64,000 nucleotides of DNA from Devosia sp. 1566 (GCF_004005995.1 NZ_CP034767.1:3636501-3700500), one strand, 5' to 3'. Shown: positions 35,666 through 44,760, numbered from the stretch's first letter. Notes: generated from the letters alone by a model not told the origin. Program-made: numbers and translations.

Positions 35666-36607
35666 TTGCAATCGTCCCAGTTCTTCATCCGGATCGGTAC
35701 CCGCGGCTCCCCGCTGGCCCTCACTCAGGCGCGCCTGGTGCGCAGCCGGCTGTGCGCGCTGCACCATGTTCCCGAGGAGGAGATCGCCATCGAGGTCATC
35801 TCCACCGCCGGTGACCGCACCCAGGCCACCAATCGCAGCCTGCTCGATATCGGTGGCAAGGGGCTCTTCACCAAGGAGATCGACGACGCCATGCTCGATG
35901 GCCGCGTCGATATCGGCGTGCATTCCTCCAAGGATGTGGCGACGCGCCTGCCAGGCGGCATCCGCATCGCCGCCTTCCTTGAGCGCGAAGATGTGCGCGA
36001 CGCCTTCATCTCGGTCCATTTCGAGGGCATCCACGCCCTGCCCGAAGGCGCCAAGTTTGGCACCTCCTCCATTCGCCGCGCCGCCCAGGTGCTGCGCCAG
36101 CGTCCCGATCTCGACATCGTCCCCTTCCGCGGCAATGTCGGCACCCGGCTCGAAAAGCTCACCAATGGCATCGCCGATGCCACCATGCTGGCCCTTGCCG
36201 GTCTCAATCGCCTGGGCGAAACCCATCGCGCCACCGCGCTGCTTGATCCCGATATCTACATGCCCGCCCCCGCCCAGGGCGCCATTGGCGTTGCCGTGCG
36301 CAGCGACGATGCGCGCGCGGCCGAGCTCGTTGCCCCACTCGATCACCTCACCACCCACCGCGCCGTCGAGGCCGAACGCGCCATGCTCGCCGTGCTCGAT
36401 GGCTCCTGCCGCACACCTGTTGGCGCGCGCACCGTCTGGGATGGGACCACCTTGACCCTCAAGGGCCAAATTCTCAGCCTTGATGGCGCCATGGCCTTTG
36501 ACAGCGCCGCCACCGGCACCGATACGGCCGAGCTTGGCCGCGCCGTGGGCGAAGACCTCGTCGCCCAGGCCGGCACCGAATGGCTCGCGCAGTGGGCCCG
36601 CTCATGA
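35666..36607 (+). CDS. hemC: Hydroxymethylbilane synthase
   Basis: The enzyme joins four porphobilinogen units in heme synthesis. The start FFIRIGTRGSPLALTQA is diagnostic, and the dipyrromethane cofactor Cys is in DGSCRTPVGA near residue 250. HSSKDVATRLPGG and GTSSIRRAAQ are present. The 313-residue frame has only a TTG start at 35666 upstream of the conserved part. AAGAAA immediately precedes the TTG and AGGA lies farther off. The stop overlaps hemD (ATGA). Confidence 0.95.
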   Translation: MQSSQFFIRIGTRGSPLALTQARLVRSRLCALHHVPEEEIAIEVISTAGDRTQATNRSLLDIGGKGLFTKEIDDAMLDGRVDIGVHSSKDVATRLPGGIRIAAFLEREDVRDAFISVHFEGIHALPEGAKFGTSSIRRAAQVLRQRPDLDIVPFRGNVGTRLEKLTNGIADATMLALAGLNRLGETHRATALLDPDIYMPAPAQGAIGVAVRSDDARAAELVAPLDHLTTHRAVEAERAMLAVLDGSCRTPVGARTVWDGTTLTLKGQILSLDGAMAFDSAATGTDTAELGRAVGEDLVAQAGTEWLAQWARS

Positions 36608-37338
36608 CCACCATGCTCGTCACCCGCCCCGAGCCCGATGCGCAATCCACCCTGTTGCGCCTCGAAGCCCTCGGCATAACCGGGCTCGTTGCCCCGTTGA
36701 TGACCCGGCTGACCCTTGATTCCAGCCTGCCGCCCCAGGATGGCTTTGCCGCCATGGCCGTCACCTCGGCCAATGCCCTGCGCGCCCTCGACGATCGGGG
36801 TGCCCTCGAGCATTATATTCACCTGCCCGTTTTTGCCGTGGGCGACCGCACCGCCTGGGAAGCCCGCCAGATGGGCTGCACCGACGTGGTCAGTGCCGAT
36901 GGCACCGCAACCGAGCTGGTCAATGCCCTGGTGCGCGCGCGCCTCGATGGTCCGGTGTTTTATCCCGCCGGCAAGCATATGAGCCACGACCTCGGCAAGT
37001 CCCTCGCCCCGTTCGGGCTCATGGTGGTGACCACCCGCGTTTATGACATGGTCGCGGTGGATGCCCTGCCCGAGCCGGTGATCAGGCAGCTTGCCGATGG
37101 CAGCATCGATGCGACGCTGCTTTATTCCCGGCGCACCGCCGAAATCTTCGTTGAGCTGCTCGAAGGCAAGCTCGACCACAAGGAGCGCAGCGCCTCCACC
37201 ATGCTGTGTCTTTCGGAAGCCGTGGCCGAGCCCTTGATCTCGGCCCATTTCAACCGCATCGGGCTGGCTGATCATCCGAGTGAAGAAGCCATGATGGCCT
37301 TGGCCCTGGCTTTCACCCGCGAGCAAACTGCGCCATGA
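36604..37338 (+). CDS. hemD: Uroporphyrinogen-III synthase
   Basis: The 244-residue enzyme cyclises hydroxymethylbilane. It has the loosely conserved family pattern: LVTRPEPDAQSTLLRLEALGI at the start, AVTSANALRAL, VFAVGDRTAWEARQMGC, and SRRTAEIFVELLE in the second domain. HemD is poorly conserved, but the position between hemC and the mitofilin gene makes the call firm. The ATG at 36604 overlaps the hemC stop. Confidence 0.92.
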   Translation: MTTMLVTRPEPDAQSTLLRLEALGITGLVAPLMTRLTLDSSLPPQDGFAAMAVTSANALRALDDRGALEHYIHLPVFAVGDRTAWEARQMGCTDVVSADGTATELVNALVRARLDGPVFYPAGKHMSHDLGKSLAPFGLMVVTTRVYDMVAVDALPEPVIRQLADGSIDATLLYSRRTAEIFVELLEGKLDHKERSASTMLCLSEAVAEPLISAHFNRIGLADHPSEEAMMALALAFTREQTAP

Positions 37339-37363
37339 TCGGACAACCACAGGGAGCCTGCTG

Positions 37364-38881
37364 ATGGCCGACGATACCGACCCCAAGAACGGCACTGCCA
37401 AACCGGCCGATCCCGCAGCCAAGGATGCCGGCTCCCCCAACGCTGCGCCCCAGGACAGCAAGCCGGCCGAAACCCGCACCGGGCCTGTGAAGCCGCCCGT
37501 GCTCGACCTCAAGGCGCGCCCCGGCGACAGCGATAGCGGCAAGGCCGATCGGCCCCACCCCGGCCCGGCGCCCAAATCCGCGCCCAAATCTTCGCCCTTG
37601 GGCTCCTCCCGCGATGCGGCTCCTGCCCCCACAACGGCCAGGTCGGGTTCCCGCACCGGCGCCACGGCCGGCGCTGTTGTTGGCGGGGGGCTGCTCGGCC
37701 TTGCCGCCGCTTATGGCCTCGCCTTTGCCGGCCTCTGGCCCACCCCCGATCTGCCCACGCCCCCGCCGGCGCCCGAGGATCCGCGTCTCGCCCAGTTCGC
37801 CAGCGCCATTCCCGAGCTCGAAACCGTCACCCAAACCACCCAGGCCGAGCTGGCAGCGCTCCACAGCCGCATTGCCGAACTGGAAACGGCCGAGCCGGCC
37901 GCCCCCGAACCCGCTGCGGCACCGGTGGACCTGAGCGGCATAGAAACCCAGATCGCCGCCCTCCAGACCCGGATCGACGAACTCGACGCCCGCCCCGCCG
38001 CTCCCGCCACTAGCCCCGGAACGCCTGCTGCACCCCCTGGCGCTGCAGTCCCGGCCGATCCGGCCGCCCTCGAGGCGCTCCGCACCGACCTTGCTGGTCT
38101 CGCCGGTCGGGTGGACCAGCTCAGCACCCTGCCCCAGCAGGTCGAGCAACTCAGTGCCCTTCCCGCTCAGGTCGAACAGCTCAGCGCTCTTCCGGCGCAG
38201 GTTGCCCAGCTCGAAACGCTCCCCGCCCAGGTCGACCAACTCAACGCCCTGCCGCCGCGCGTTGACGAACTGGCCGCGCGCCTCGGCACCACCGAAGCCA
38301 ATCTGCGCAATCTCGATACCGCCGTCGCGCAAACTACCGCGACCTTGGCGGGCCAGCCCGAGGATATCGGCGCCGTGCTGCAGCTGCCCCTGATCCTTTC
38401 GGGCCTTGAAGCCGCTTTCAGCACGGGTCGCCCCTATGAGGCCGAGCTGGGTGCCCTGCGCGCCGCGCTGCCGGCCGTCTCCATCCCGCTGCCTATCGCC
38501 AATGGCGCCGCCACCGGCATTGCCCGACCCGATCAGGTGGCGCAGCGCTTCAACGAGGTTTTGCCCGCCATTCTCGCGGGCCGCCCCGCCGACCCACAGG
38601 CCGGCTGGGCCGAGGGCGCGCTGGATTGGCTGCGCTCCGCCGTCGCCATCCGTCCGGTGGGCGAGCGTGAAGGCGATGACCCCGAAGCCATCGTCACGCG
38701 CCTTGAAGCGGCGATCGCCCGTCGCGATTGGGCGGCCGCCGAGGCGCTCTTTGCCCAACTGCCCGAGCCGATGCGCGCCGCCGCGGGCGACGTGCCAACC
38801 CTGGTTGCAACCGAAGCGGAAGCGGCCCGCTTCCTTGATACCCTGCGGGCCCAGGCGCTGAGTGGCGAGGCCGCATCATGA
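37364..38881 (+). CDS. Mitofilin-family membrane protein (alphaproteobacterial Mic60)
   Basis: The 505-residue protein has a Pro/Lys/Asp-rich cytoplasmic N-terminus (1-95), one Gly/Ala-rich membrane helix (about 100-124), a coiled-coil region (about 145-330) and a C-terminal domain matching COG4223. In alphaproteobacteria Mic60 homologues lie in the heme operon between hemD and hemY, as here, and shape intracytoplasmic membranes. Residues 253-302 are five tandem decapeptides of form L-x-x-L-P-x-x-V-x-x. The stop overlaps the hemY ATG (ATGA). Confidence 0.88.
   Translation: MADDTDPKNGTAKPADPAAKDAGSPNAAPQDSKPAETRTGPVKPPVLDLKARPGDSDSGKADRPHPGPAPKSAPKSSPLGSSRDAAPAPTTARSGSRTGATAGAVVGGGLLGLAAAYGLAFAGLWPTPDLPTPPPAPEDPRLAQFASAIPELETVTQTTQAELAALHSRIAELETAEPAAPEPAAAPVDLSGIETQIAALQTRIDELDARPAAPATSPGTPAAPPGAAVPADPAALEALRTDLAGLAGRVDQLSTLPQQVEQLSALPAQVEQLSALPAQVAQLETLPAQVDQLNALPPRVDELAARLGTTEANLRNLDTAVAQTTATLAGQPEDIGAVLQLPLILSGLEAAFSTGRPYEAELGALRAALPAVSIPLPIANGAATGIARPDQVAQRFNEVLPAILAGRPADPQAGWAEGALDWLRSAVAIRPVGEREGDDPEAIVTRLEAAIARRDWAAAEALFAQLPEPMRAAAGDVPTLVATEAEAARFLDTLRAQALSGEAAS
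38120..38269 (+). repeat. Five 30-base tandem repeats coding a decapeptide
   Basis: Five consecutive 30-base units encode LSTLPQQVEQ, LSALPAQVEQ, LSALPAQVAQ, LETLPAQVDQ and LNALPPRVDE. DNA copies have diverged at many third positions, so the array is old or selected at protein level. It lies in the coiled-coil part of the mitofilin-like protein. Confidence 0.85.
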
Positions 38882-40248
38882 TCCGACTTGCCTCCTGGAT
38901 TGTCGCGAGCCTCCTCATCACCGCCGGCATCGCCTGGCTGATCGCCTTGCCCGGCACGCTGACCCTTGAAGTCGCGGGCTATCGCATGCAGCCCCAGTTG
39001 GGCGCCGCCATCTTCATGCTGCTCTTGGTGGCCGCGCTCATCATCCTCGTCTGGTCGATCGTCAGCCGCGTCCTGGCCACCCCCGGCTCCCTCGCCCGCC
39101 GGGGTCGCGAACGCCGCAAGGAGCAGGGTGTCGACGCACTGTCGGACGCCTTTATCGCCCTGCAGTCCGGTGATCCCGCTCGCGCCCGCTCCCTGGCGCG
39201 CGAAGCCCAGGCGCGCCTGCCCGGCAATGCCGCCGCCCAGTTGCTCGAGGCGCGCGCCGATCTCGCGCTCGGGGACATGTCCGCCGCCCGCGAGCATTAC
39301 CGTGCCCTCATCGCCAGCGAAAAAACCGCCGTTGCGGCCCTGACCGGCCTTTACGACCAGGCCCGCGCCCAGAACCGCTCGGACGCCGCCCTCACCTTTG
39401 CCCGCAAAACTCTGGCCCTCGCGCCGGCCAGCGGCTGGGCGGCCTCGGCCGTGTTCGATGATCTCACCCGTAATGGCCAATGGGCGGAAGCCGTGGCCAT
39501 GGTCAATGCCGAGCCCGTCGCCAATCGCGAGGAGCGCGCCGTCAAGCGCCGCCGCCAGGCCGTGATCGAAACCGCCCGCGCCCGCGAAGCGGAAAACACC
39601 GATCCGCTCGTCGCGCTCGACCACGCGCTGACCGCCCTCAAGCTCCTGCCCGATTTCGTGCCCGCCGCCCTCATTGCCGCGCGCATCCACATCAATCGCG
39701 GCGAAACCCGCAAGGCCATGAGCCTGCTCCGCCGCATCTGGCGCGCCACCGGCCACCCCGATGCTGCCGCTCTTTACGCCAATGCCCAGCCCGGCGCTTC
39801 GGCGCTGGAGCGCCTCAAGCGTGTGCGCGAACTGATCGAAACCCCGCCGGCGACGCGCGCCGCCGCCATGGTTCTGGCCCGCGCCGCCATTGATGCCTAT
39901 GATTGGCCCCTCGCGCGCAATGCCCTTGCCCCCTTCAACGGCCCCGAAGCCACCCAGGGCGTTTGCACCCTCATGGCCGAAATCGAGGAAGGCCAGAATG
40001 GCGATCAGGGCAAGGCGCGCGAATGGCTCGCCCGCGCCGTGCGCGCCCCGCGCGATCCGGTCTGGACCGCCGATGGCATCACCTCCGACGAGTGGGAGCC
40101 CATTTCCCCCGTTTCGGGCCGCCTCGACGCCTTTGAATGGAAAGTGCCCGTCACCGCCGTGCACCGCCCCACGCTCGAAACCACGCCGAGCCAATTGCCC
40201 GCCGTCGCCGCCGAACCCCTGCCCCTGGCCCAACCCGCCAGCCAGTAA
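38878..40248 (+). CDS. hemY: Heme biosynthesis-associated TPR membrane protein HemY
   Basis: This is the proteobacterial HemY of the HemY_N family, not the protoporphyrinogen oxidase also named HemY. Two N-terminal membrane helices (about 7-25 and 40-62) are followed by tetratricopeptide-like helical repeats up to about residue 350. The ending EWEPISPVSGRLDAFEWKVP is typical. It starts inside the mitofilin gene's stop. The biochemical role is unclear; the gene is conserved with hemC and hemD. Confidence 0.92.
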   Translation: MIRLASWIVASLLITAGIAWLIALPGTLTLEVAGYRMQPQLGAAIFMLLLVAALIILVWSIVSRVLATPGSLARRGRERRKEQGVDALSDAFIALQSGDPARARSLAREAQARLPGNAAAQLLEARADLALGDMSAAREHYRALIASEKTAVAALTGLYDQARAQNRSDAALTFARKTLALAPASGWAASAVFDDLTRNGQWAEAVAMVNAEPVANREERAVKRRRQAVIETARAREAENTDPLVALDHALTALKLLPDFVPAALIAARIHINRGETRKAMSLLRRIWRATGHPDAAALYANAQPGASALERLKRVRELIETPPATRAAAMVLARAAIDAYDWPLARNALAPFNGPEATQGVCTLMAEIEEGQNGDQGKAREWLARAVRAPRDPVWTADGITSDEWEPISPVSGRLDAFEWKVPVTAVHRPTLETTPSQLPAVAAEPLPLAQPASQ

Positions 40249-40361
40249 GCAGCCGCCACCATCCCGCCCAGATCGGGGCTGAGGATGGCCTCCCGGCGCC
40301 GCACCGCGCCCCGACGTCAGACGGGGCTTGAGGGGCGCCGCCCCATGGGAGCATCGGGCTT

Positions 40362-41291
40362 ATGAGTGCATCGCGGCGTCAGTTCCTTGGGGGCGCCGGC
40401 GCCCTTGCCACGCTTCCCTGGCTATTCGGCCCCGTCCGCGCAGCCGCGCCGCCCGCTCCCGCAACCCTGTCTTTCCTCGCTCTGGGGGATTGGGGCCAGC
40501 CCCGCGCCCTCGCCGATGCCACCACCGTCGCCGCCCAACTGGCGCAGGAAGCCAGAACCCGCGCCGCCGCCTTCATCATTTCCACCGGCGACAATTTCTA
40601 TGATCGCGGCGTCGCCGACACCGCCGATCCGCTCTGGCAGGCGGCCTTTGAAACCATCTATGCCGATCCGGCCCTCCAGGTGCCCTGGTATGTGGTGCTG
40701 GGCAATCACGATTACGGCGGCCAGCCCGATGCCGAGCTCGCCTATGCCCTGCGCAGCGACCGCTGGACCCTGCCCGCCCGCTATTATGTCGAGCAATACC
40801 GCCTCATCGACGGCACTGGCGCCGATTTCTTTTTCCTCGACACCACGGGCCTTGTGAACCTCAACTTCGGCAATCGCTGGTTTTTCACCGGCGCCGCCGC
40901 CCGCGCCCAGCTCGATTGGCTCGATACGATGCTGGGCGCCAGCACCGCCCGCTGGAAGATCGTGGTCGGGCACCATCCCGTATTTTCCCACGGCGCCCAT
41001 GGCGATAGCCCTGCCCTCGTCGAAGGCGTCCTCCCCATCCTGCAACGCCACCGCGTCCAAATCTATCTCAACGGCCACGACCACAATCTGGAACACGCCG
41101 AACGCGACGGCATCCATTTCCTCACCAGCGGCGGCGGCGCCGAACAGCGCCCCGTCACCCCCGTCGAGCCCCCAGGCTTTGCCGCCGCATCCCTCGGCTT
41201 TCTATCCGCAACCCTCGCCCCCGACCGCCTCGAGATCACCTTCATCGACCAAACCGGCACCCCCCTCCACCAAGCCACCATCCCCGCCTGA
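40362..41291 (+). CDS. Tat-exported metallophosphoesterase (purple acid phosphatase-like)
   Basis: The 309-residue precursor has a twin-arginine signal (SRRQFLGGAGALATLPW). The calcineurin-like metal motifs follow in order: ALGDWG, GDNFYDRG, GNHDYGG, GHHPVFSHG and NGHDHNLEH. This order matches tartrate-resistant (type 5) acid phosphatases. The likely location is the periplasm and the likely role is phosphate-ester hydrolysis. Folded, metal-loaded export explains the Tat signal. It lies alone after hemY with 113 bases between. Confidence 0.92.
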   Translation: MSASRRQFLGGAGALATLPWLFGPVRAAAPPAPATLSFLALGDWGQPRALADATTVAAQLAQEARTRAAAFIISTGDNFYDRGVADTADPLWQAAFETIYADPALQVPWYVVLGNHDYGGQPDAELAYALRSDRWTLPARYYVEQYRLIDGTGADFFFLDTTGLVNLNFGNRWFFTGAAARAQLDWLDTMLGASTARWKIVVGHHPVFSHGAHGDSPALVEGVLPILQRHRVQIYLNGHDHNLEHAERDGIHFLTSGGGAEQRPVTPVEPPGFAAASLGFLSATLAPDRLEITFIDQTGTPLHQATIPA

Positions 41292-41429
41292 TTTTTTTGG
41301 TCACTGCAACGCAACCCTCGACCCTCGCTCTTGCCTGGGGGGCCTTGCTCGAGCGGCTGTCCGGGATGGTATCCGCCCTGCCTCCGCACCATCCAAAAAC
41401 TCCCTTTTCCACCAGAGCCGCAGGCGAAA

Positions 41430-41450
41430 CCCTCCCCCTTGTGGGGAGGG
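41430..41450. repeat. CCCTCCCC hairpin, copy 1
   Basis: Arms CCCTCCCC (41430-41437) and GGGGAGGG (41443-41450) with loop CTTGT, followed by AAGGGAGGGGG (41454-41464). Confidence 0.7.
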
Positions 41451-41545
41451 ATCAAGGGAGGGGGTTCCCTCAACACCCCACGAGGGCCGCCGCCTCCGCC
41501 ACAGGGCCTTACTGAAGCAAAACGCGACGAAAGCCCCGATCCCCA

Positions 41546-41566
41546 CCCTCCCCCTCGCGGGGAGGG
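41546..41566. repeat. CCCTCCCC hairpin, copy 2
   Basis: Arms CCCTCCCC (41546-41553) and GGGGAGGG (41559-41566) with loop CTCGC, followed by GGGGAGGGGGG. The arms are identical to copy 1. Confidence 0.7.
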
Positions 41567-41727
41567 CCGGGGAGGGGGGCCGTTTGGCCCCGAGCCATCC
41601 CCCAGTCCCACCGTCCCCTCGTGAGAGAAGCAGGAAGCAAGAAGTCCCCCCCGTCCACCCCGCCCCGCTGCTGCAACGCCGCAACACGGCCGCGCACAGA
41701 TCCTGCCCGCCCCCCACGCAGCAACCC

Positions 41728-41756
41728 TTGCAAACCCCCGCGCCCCCTGCTATCTC
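41728..41756 (+). promoter_or_regulatory. Probable promoter of tRNA-Thr(CGT)
   Basis: TTGCAA (41728-41733), a 17-base spacer and TATCTC (41751-41756) lie 10 bases before the mature tRNA 5' end. Confidence 0.5.
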
Positions 41757-41766
41757 CGCCTGCGTT

Positions 41767-41842
41767 GCCGCTTTAGCTCAGTTGGTAGAGCACATCATTC
41801 GTAATGATGGGGTCAGGTGTTCGAGTCACCTAAGCGGCACCA
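41767..41842 (+). tRNA. tRNA-Thr (anticodon CGT)
   Basis: The 76-base gene has acceptor GCCGCTT/AAGCGGC, D-arm GCTCAGTTGGTAGAGC, anticodon stem CATCA/TGATG and loop TTCGTAA with CGT at 41800-41802. The T-arm is AGGTG-TTCGAGT-CACCT. CCA is encoded. It reads ACG threonine codons. ACTTTTCCCCCC after it may aid termination. Confidence 0.95.
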
Positions 41843-41935
41843 CTTTTCCCCCCTGATGTTCTGGCTGCCGTCCATATCGGCATGCTTTGCGTGAGCGCCA
41901 CGAGGCCGCCTCTCTTGCCCCGGCCACGCGCCCCC

Positions 41936-42904
41936 TCAGGTCACCACCACGATTTTCCCGCCCGCCCGGTTTTCCTCCATGCAGCGATGCGCTTCAGCGA
42001 TCTGCTCAAGCGTAAACCGGGGTCCGAGCGGCAGCAGCAGTCGCCCGGCCGCCACGTCCTCCGCCATCTCATTGAGCGGCATTTCCAGAAATTCCTCCAC
42101 CCGGCCGGCATAGGTCGACAAACCAACCAGATGGGGAACGTCGATCATCGGCTCGAAATTGGGCAGCGTCCAGGCGTCGCCCACCATGCCGGTTGAGCAC
42201 ACAATGCCCCCTTCGGCAGCGCAGGCCAGCGAATCGCGTAGCGTTGTCGTGCCCACCAACTCGAGCACCTTGTGCACCCCCTCAGGCCACTGGGCGCGCA
42301 CGGCCGGGGCAATCTCCCCGCCGTCAATGATCACATGGTGCGCCCCGAAGCGCTCGAGCAGGTCCCGCCGCTCCTCGCGCCTTGTGGTGGCGATCACCTC
42401 CGCGCCCAACCGCGCGGCAAGGCTCGCGGCGGTGAGCCCCACCGATGTGGTGCCCCCACGGATCAACAGCCGTTCGCCTTGCTGCAGGCGCAGCCCCTTG
42501 AACAACGCGCCCCAGGCCGTTTGCCCCATTTCGGGCAGCGCCCCCAGCACTTCCCAGGGCAATTGGGCCTCGACCCGCCGCACCTGGCGGGCCGGAACAA
42601 CGCAATATTGCGCATAGCCGCCATCGAACTGCCGCCCCATGCCACCCATGACGGTAGCGACGCGGTCCCCGACGCTGAAATCGCCGCCGGGAGCCTCGGC
42701 CACTTCCCCCACCGCTTCGATCCCCAAAATGCGGGGGAAGGAAACGCCCGGCGAATGGCCCTGCCTTGTGTAAAGCTCGGACCGGTTGACGCCAAAGGCG
42801 CGGACGCGGATCAAAACCTCGCCGTCCTTCGCTTGGGGGATCGGTCGCTCCTCGATCCTCAACACCTCGGCCCCGCCCGGCGCCCGCACCACCGCCGCCC
42901 GCAT
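41936..42904 (-). CDS. Zinc-binding-type alcohol dehydrogenase / quinone oxidoreductase (MDR family)
   Basis: The 322-residue MDR protein starts [21 protein letters not shown]. The GroES-like domain is [17 protein letters not shown] and the NADP-binding Rossmann loop is [19 protein letters not shown]. No structural zinc Cys cluster is seen, so it belongs to the zeta-crystallin/quinone reductase branch. The substrate is unknown. The ATG at 42904 is chosen because it starts the conserved first strand; longer in-frame starts add 28 unrelated residues. Confidence 0.88.
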   Translation of the reverse strand: MRAAVVRAPGGAEVLRIEERPIPQAKDGEVLIRVRAFGVNRSELYTRQGHSPGVSFPRILGIEAVGEVAEAPGGDFSVGDRVATVMGGMGRQFDGGYAQYCVVPARQVRRVEAQLPWEVLGALPEMGQTAWGALFKGLRLQQGERLLIRGGTTSVGLTAASLAARLGAEVIATTRREERRDLLERFGAHHVIIDGGEIAPAVRAQWPEGVHKVLELVGTTTLRDSLACAAEGGIVCSTGMVGDAWTLPNFEPMIDVPHLVGLSTYAGRVEEFLEMPLNEMAEDVAAGRLLLPLGPRFTLEQIAEAHRCMEENRAGGKIVVVT

Positions 42905-43032
42905 CACCCCTGCCGCCACTTTGCTGCTCCCCCAACGGTCCTCGCCGTCGCCGCAAGGGGAAGCCGCGCACCGCATCGGGTCAAGCACCCAGCCGCGAAA
43001 GCACCGTTCGCCGGCTGTTTACGGCCAGACGC

Positions 43033-43764
43033 CTACAAAAACCGATACACCGACGTCCCGATGATCACCGCTCCCACGCCCACCATCAACGGGCGCAGTG
43101 GCAGGCGTTTGACGAGGAGGGCGCCGATCGGCGCCGCCAGCACGCCGCCAATGATGAGGCCGATAGCGGCGTTGAACTGGGTCCAGCCCAGCGTCAAAAC
43201 AAAGGTCAGCGAGATCGTCACCGTCACCAGAAATTCCGACAGGCTGGTGGAGCCGATGACTTTTTTGGGGTCATGCCCCCGCCCCACCAGCGACGAGGTG
43301 ACGATCGGCCCCCAGCCGCCCCCGCCCATGGCGTCGAGCAGCCCGCCTCCCAGCCCGATCCCGGGCACCAGCTTGTCGCTCACCAGACGCGGCTGGAATT
43401 GACGGAACGCCTTGTAGAGAATGAAGAACCCAAAACCGATCAGATAGATCGACACCAGCGGCTCCATGAAACTGGCATCGATGCTGGACAGCAGATAGGC
43501 GCCAATCGCACCGCCGATCATGCCCGCCGGCGCCAGCCGGGCCACCAGTTTCCAGTCCACATTGCGATGATAGGCATGCGAGGCGCCCGAAGCGGCGGTG
43601 GTGAAGATTTCGGTCACATGCGTCAGCGCACTAGCCGCTGCCGGCGGCAGGCCGATGGACAGCAGAGCCGTGGTGCAGATCACGCCAAAGGCCATGCCCA
43701 GCGCCCCGTCAACAATCTGGGCGCAAAAACCTATCACGATGAAGATCAGCAGTTCCTGGCTCAT
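43033..43764 (-). CDS. TauE/SafE-family sulfite or sulfonate exporter
   Basis: The 243-residue membrane protein has about seven hydrophobic helices and the TauE pattern: FVIGFCAQIVDGALGMAFGV at the start, a central IGLGGGLLDAMGGGGWGPIVTSSLVGRGHDPKKVIGST, and a final GVLAAPIGALLVKRLPLR. The family moves small sulfur-containing or organic anions outward. The substrate is unknown. It is on the same strand as the oxidoreductase gene (128 bases upstream of that gene), with no clear functional tie. Confidence 0.9.
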   Translation of the reverse strand: MSQELLIFIVIGFCAQIVDGALGMAFGVICTTALLSIGLPPAAASALTHVTEIFTTAASGASHAYHRNVDWKLVARLAPAGMIGGAIGAYLLSSIDASFMEPLVSIYLIGFGFFILYKAFRQFQPRLVSDKLVPGIGLGGGLLDAMGGGGWGPIVTSSLVGRGHDPKKVIGSTSLSEFLVTVTISLTFVLTLGWTQFNAAIGLIIGGVLAAPIGALLVKRLPLRPLMVGVGAVIIGTSVYRFL

Positions 43765-43792
43765 GGCTGTGCCCCCTTAGCCCCCGAAACGC

Positions 43793-44563
43793 CTAGCGCA
43801 GGACGATCCAGGTCGGCGCATGGTCGCTCGCCTTGTCCCAGCCGCGCACGTTCCGATCGACGCCGGCGTCTTCCAGCCGGTCGGCCAGGGCTGGCGCCAG
43901 CAACAGATGGTCGAGCCGCAAGCCGGCATCGCGCTCATAGGCGTTGCGGAAATAGTCCCAGAACGTATAGATTCGCTCGCCCGGATGCATGGTGCGCAGG
44001 GCATCGGTCCAGCCCTGCTCGAGCAGGCTCTGATAGGCGGCGCGCACTTCGGGGCGAAACAGCGCGTCCTTGGTCCAGCGCTCGGGCTTGTACACATCGA
44101 GCTCGGTCGGCATCACATTATAGTCCCCCGCCAGCACGGCGGGGATATCGGCTGCGATCAGCTCGCCTGCATGTCGGGAAAAGCGCTCGAACCAGCGCAA
44201 TTTATAGTCCCATTTCGGCCCCGGCGCCGGATTGCCATTGGGCAGGTACAGGCAGCCCACCAGCACGCCACTGACCGCCCCCTCGATGTAACGGCTGTGC
44301 TCATCTTCGGCATCGGCCACGAGCCCGCGCCGGGTTTCCACCGGCTCGGTGCCCCGCGCCAGCAGCGCCACCCCGTTCCAGCTTTTTTGGCCCAGCCAGA
44401 TGGCGCCATAGCCTGCCTGTTCGATTTCCTTGCGGGGGAACCGCTCATCTGGCGCCTTGAGTTCTTGCAGGCACACCACATCGGGCGCCGCTTCCTCGAG
44501 CCAGCGCAGCAGCACGGCAAGCCGTCCATTGATGCCGTTGACGTTGAAGGTCGCGATCTTCAC
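43793..44563 (-). CDS. xthA: Exodeoxyribonuclease III
   Basis: This apurinic/apyrimidinic endonuclease and 3'-5' exonuclease acts in base-excision repair. The start MKIATFNVNGINGRL has the metal-binding Asn. CLQELKAPDERFP holds the catalytic Glu, AGDYNVMPTELDVY is the mid motif, and SDHAPTWIVL has the catalytic His. The 256-residue length is normal. It starts with GTG at 44563, overlapping the stop of the small Pro-rich gene (GTGA). A LexA box lies upstream of that gene. Confidence 0.95.
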   Translation of the reverse strand: MKIATFNVNGINGRLAVLLRWLEEAAPDVVCLQELKAPDERFPRKEIEQAGYGAIWLGQKSWNGVALLARGTEPVETRRGLVADAEDEHSRYIEGAVSGVLVGCLYLPNGNPAPGPKWDYKLRWFERFSRHAGELIAADIPAVLAGDYNVMPTELDVYKPERWTKDALFRPEVRAAYQSLLEQGWTDALRTMHPGERIYTFWDYFRNAYERDAGLRLDHLLLAPALADRLEDAGVDRNVRGWDKASDHAPTWIVLR

Positions 44564-44760
44564 CCGCCGGCACTGTCCGGAAATGGCGAGCGCTCCGGCG
44601 GCATGGTGGGCCCAGGCTCCGCATTGTCATTGGGATTGGTTGGATCGGGCACCGGCAGGTCACCTTCTTTGGGCGCATCATCGATCGGGCGCGGAAAGAT
44701 CGGCGGCACCGGCCCCGGATCAGGCGCGGTCGGGCTGGGATCGATGGGTGGAAAACTCAT
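44560..44760 (-). CDS. Small Pro-rich protein coupled to xthA
   Basis: The 66-residue product is Pro/Asp-rich (IDPSPTAPDPGPVPPIF and DLPVPDPTNPNDNAEP), probably disordered, with no signal peptide. I do not recognise a family. The ATG at 44760 has AGGGAG upstream; a GTG at 44790 lacks a ribosome-binding site. Its stop overlaps the xthA GTG start, so it may act mainly as a leader for xthA translation or encode a small partner. Confidence 0.6.
   Translation of the reverse strand: MSFPPIDPSPTAPDPGPVPPIFPRPIDDAPKEGDLPVPDPTNPNDNAEPGPTMPPERSPFPDSAGG

Larger units (their letters stand above)
41292..41766. other. Gene-free region with CCCTCCCC hairpins before tRNA-Thr
   Basis: No convincing gene is present in this 475-base gap. 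It contains two hairpins with the same arms, CCCTCCCC and GGGGAGGG. The loops are CTTGT (41430-41450) and CTCGC (41546-41566). A C-rich stretch precedes the tRNA-Thr promoter. Codon use of the open frames here is unlike the neighbouring genes. Confidence 0.65.

Noticed and set aside
38533..40233. 566-codon minus-strand frame opposite hemY
   Set aside because: Same reason: shadow of the GC-rich hemY/mic60 coding sequence.
43004..43021. GTTC-N7-GTTT near the region between the oxidoreductase and TauE genes
   Set aside because: One mismatch to the LexA pattern and no suitable promoter geometry.
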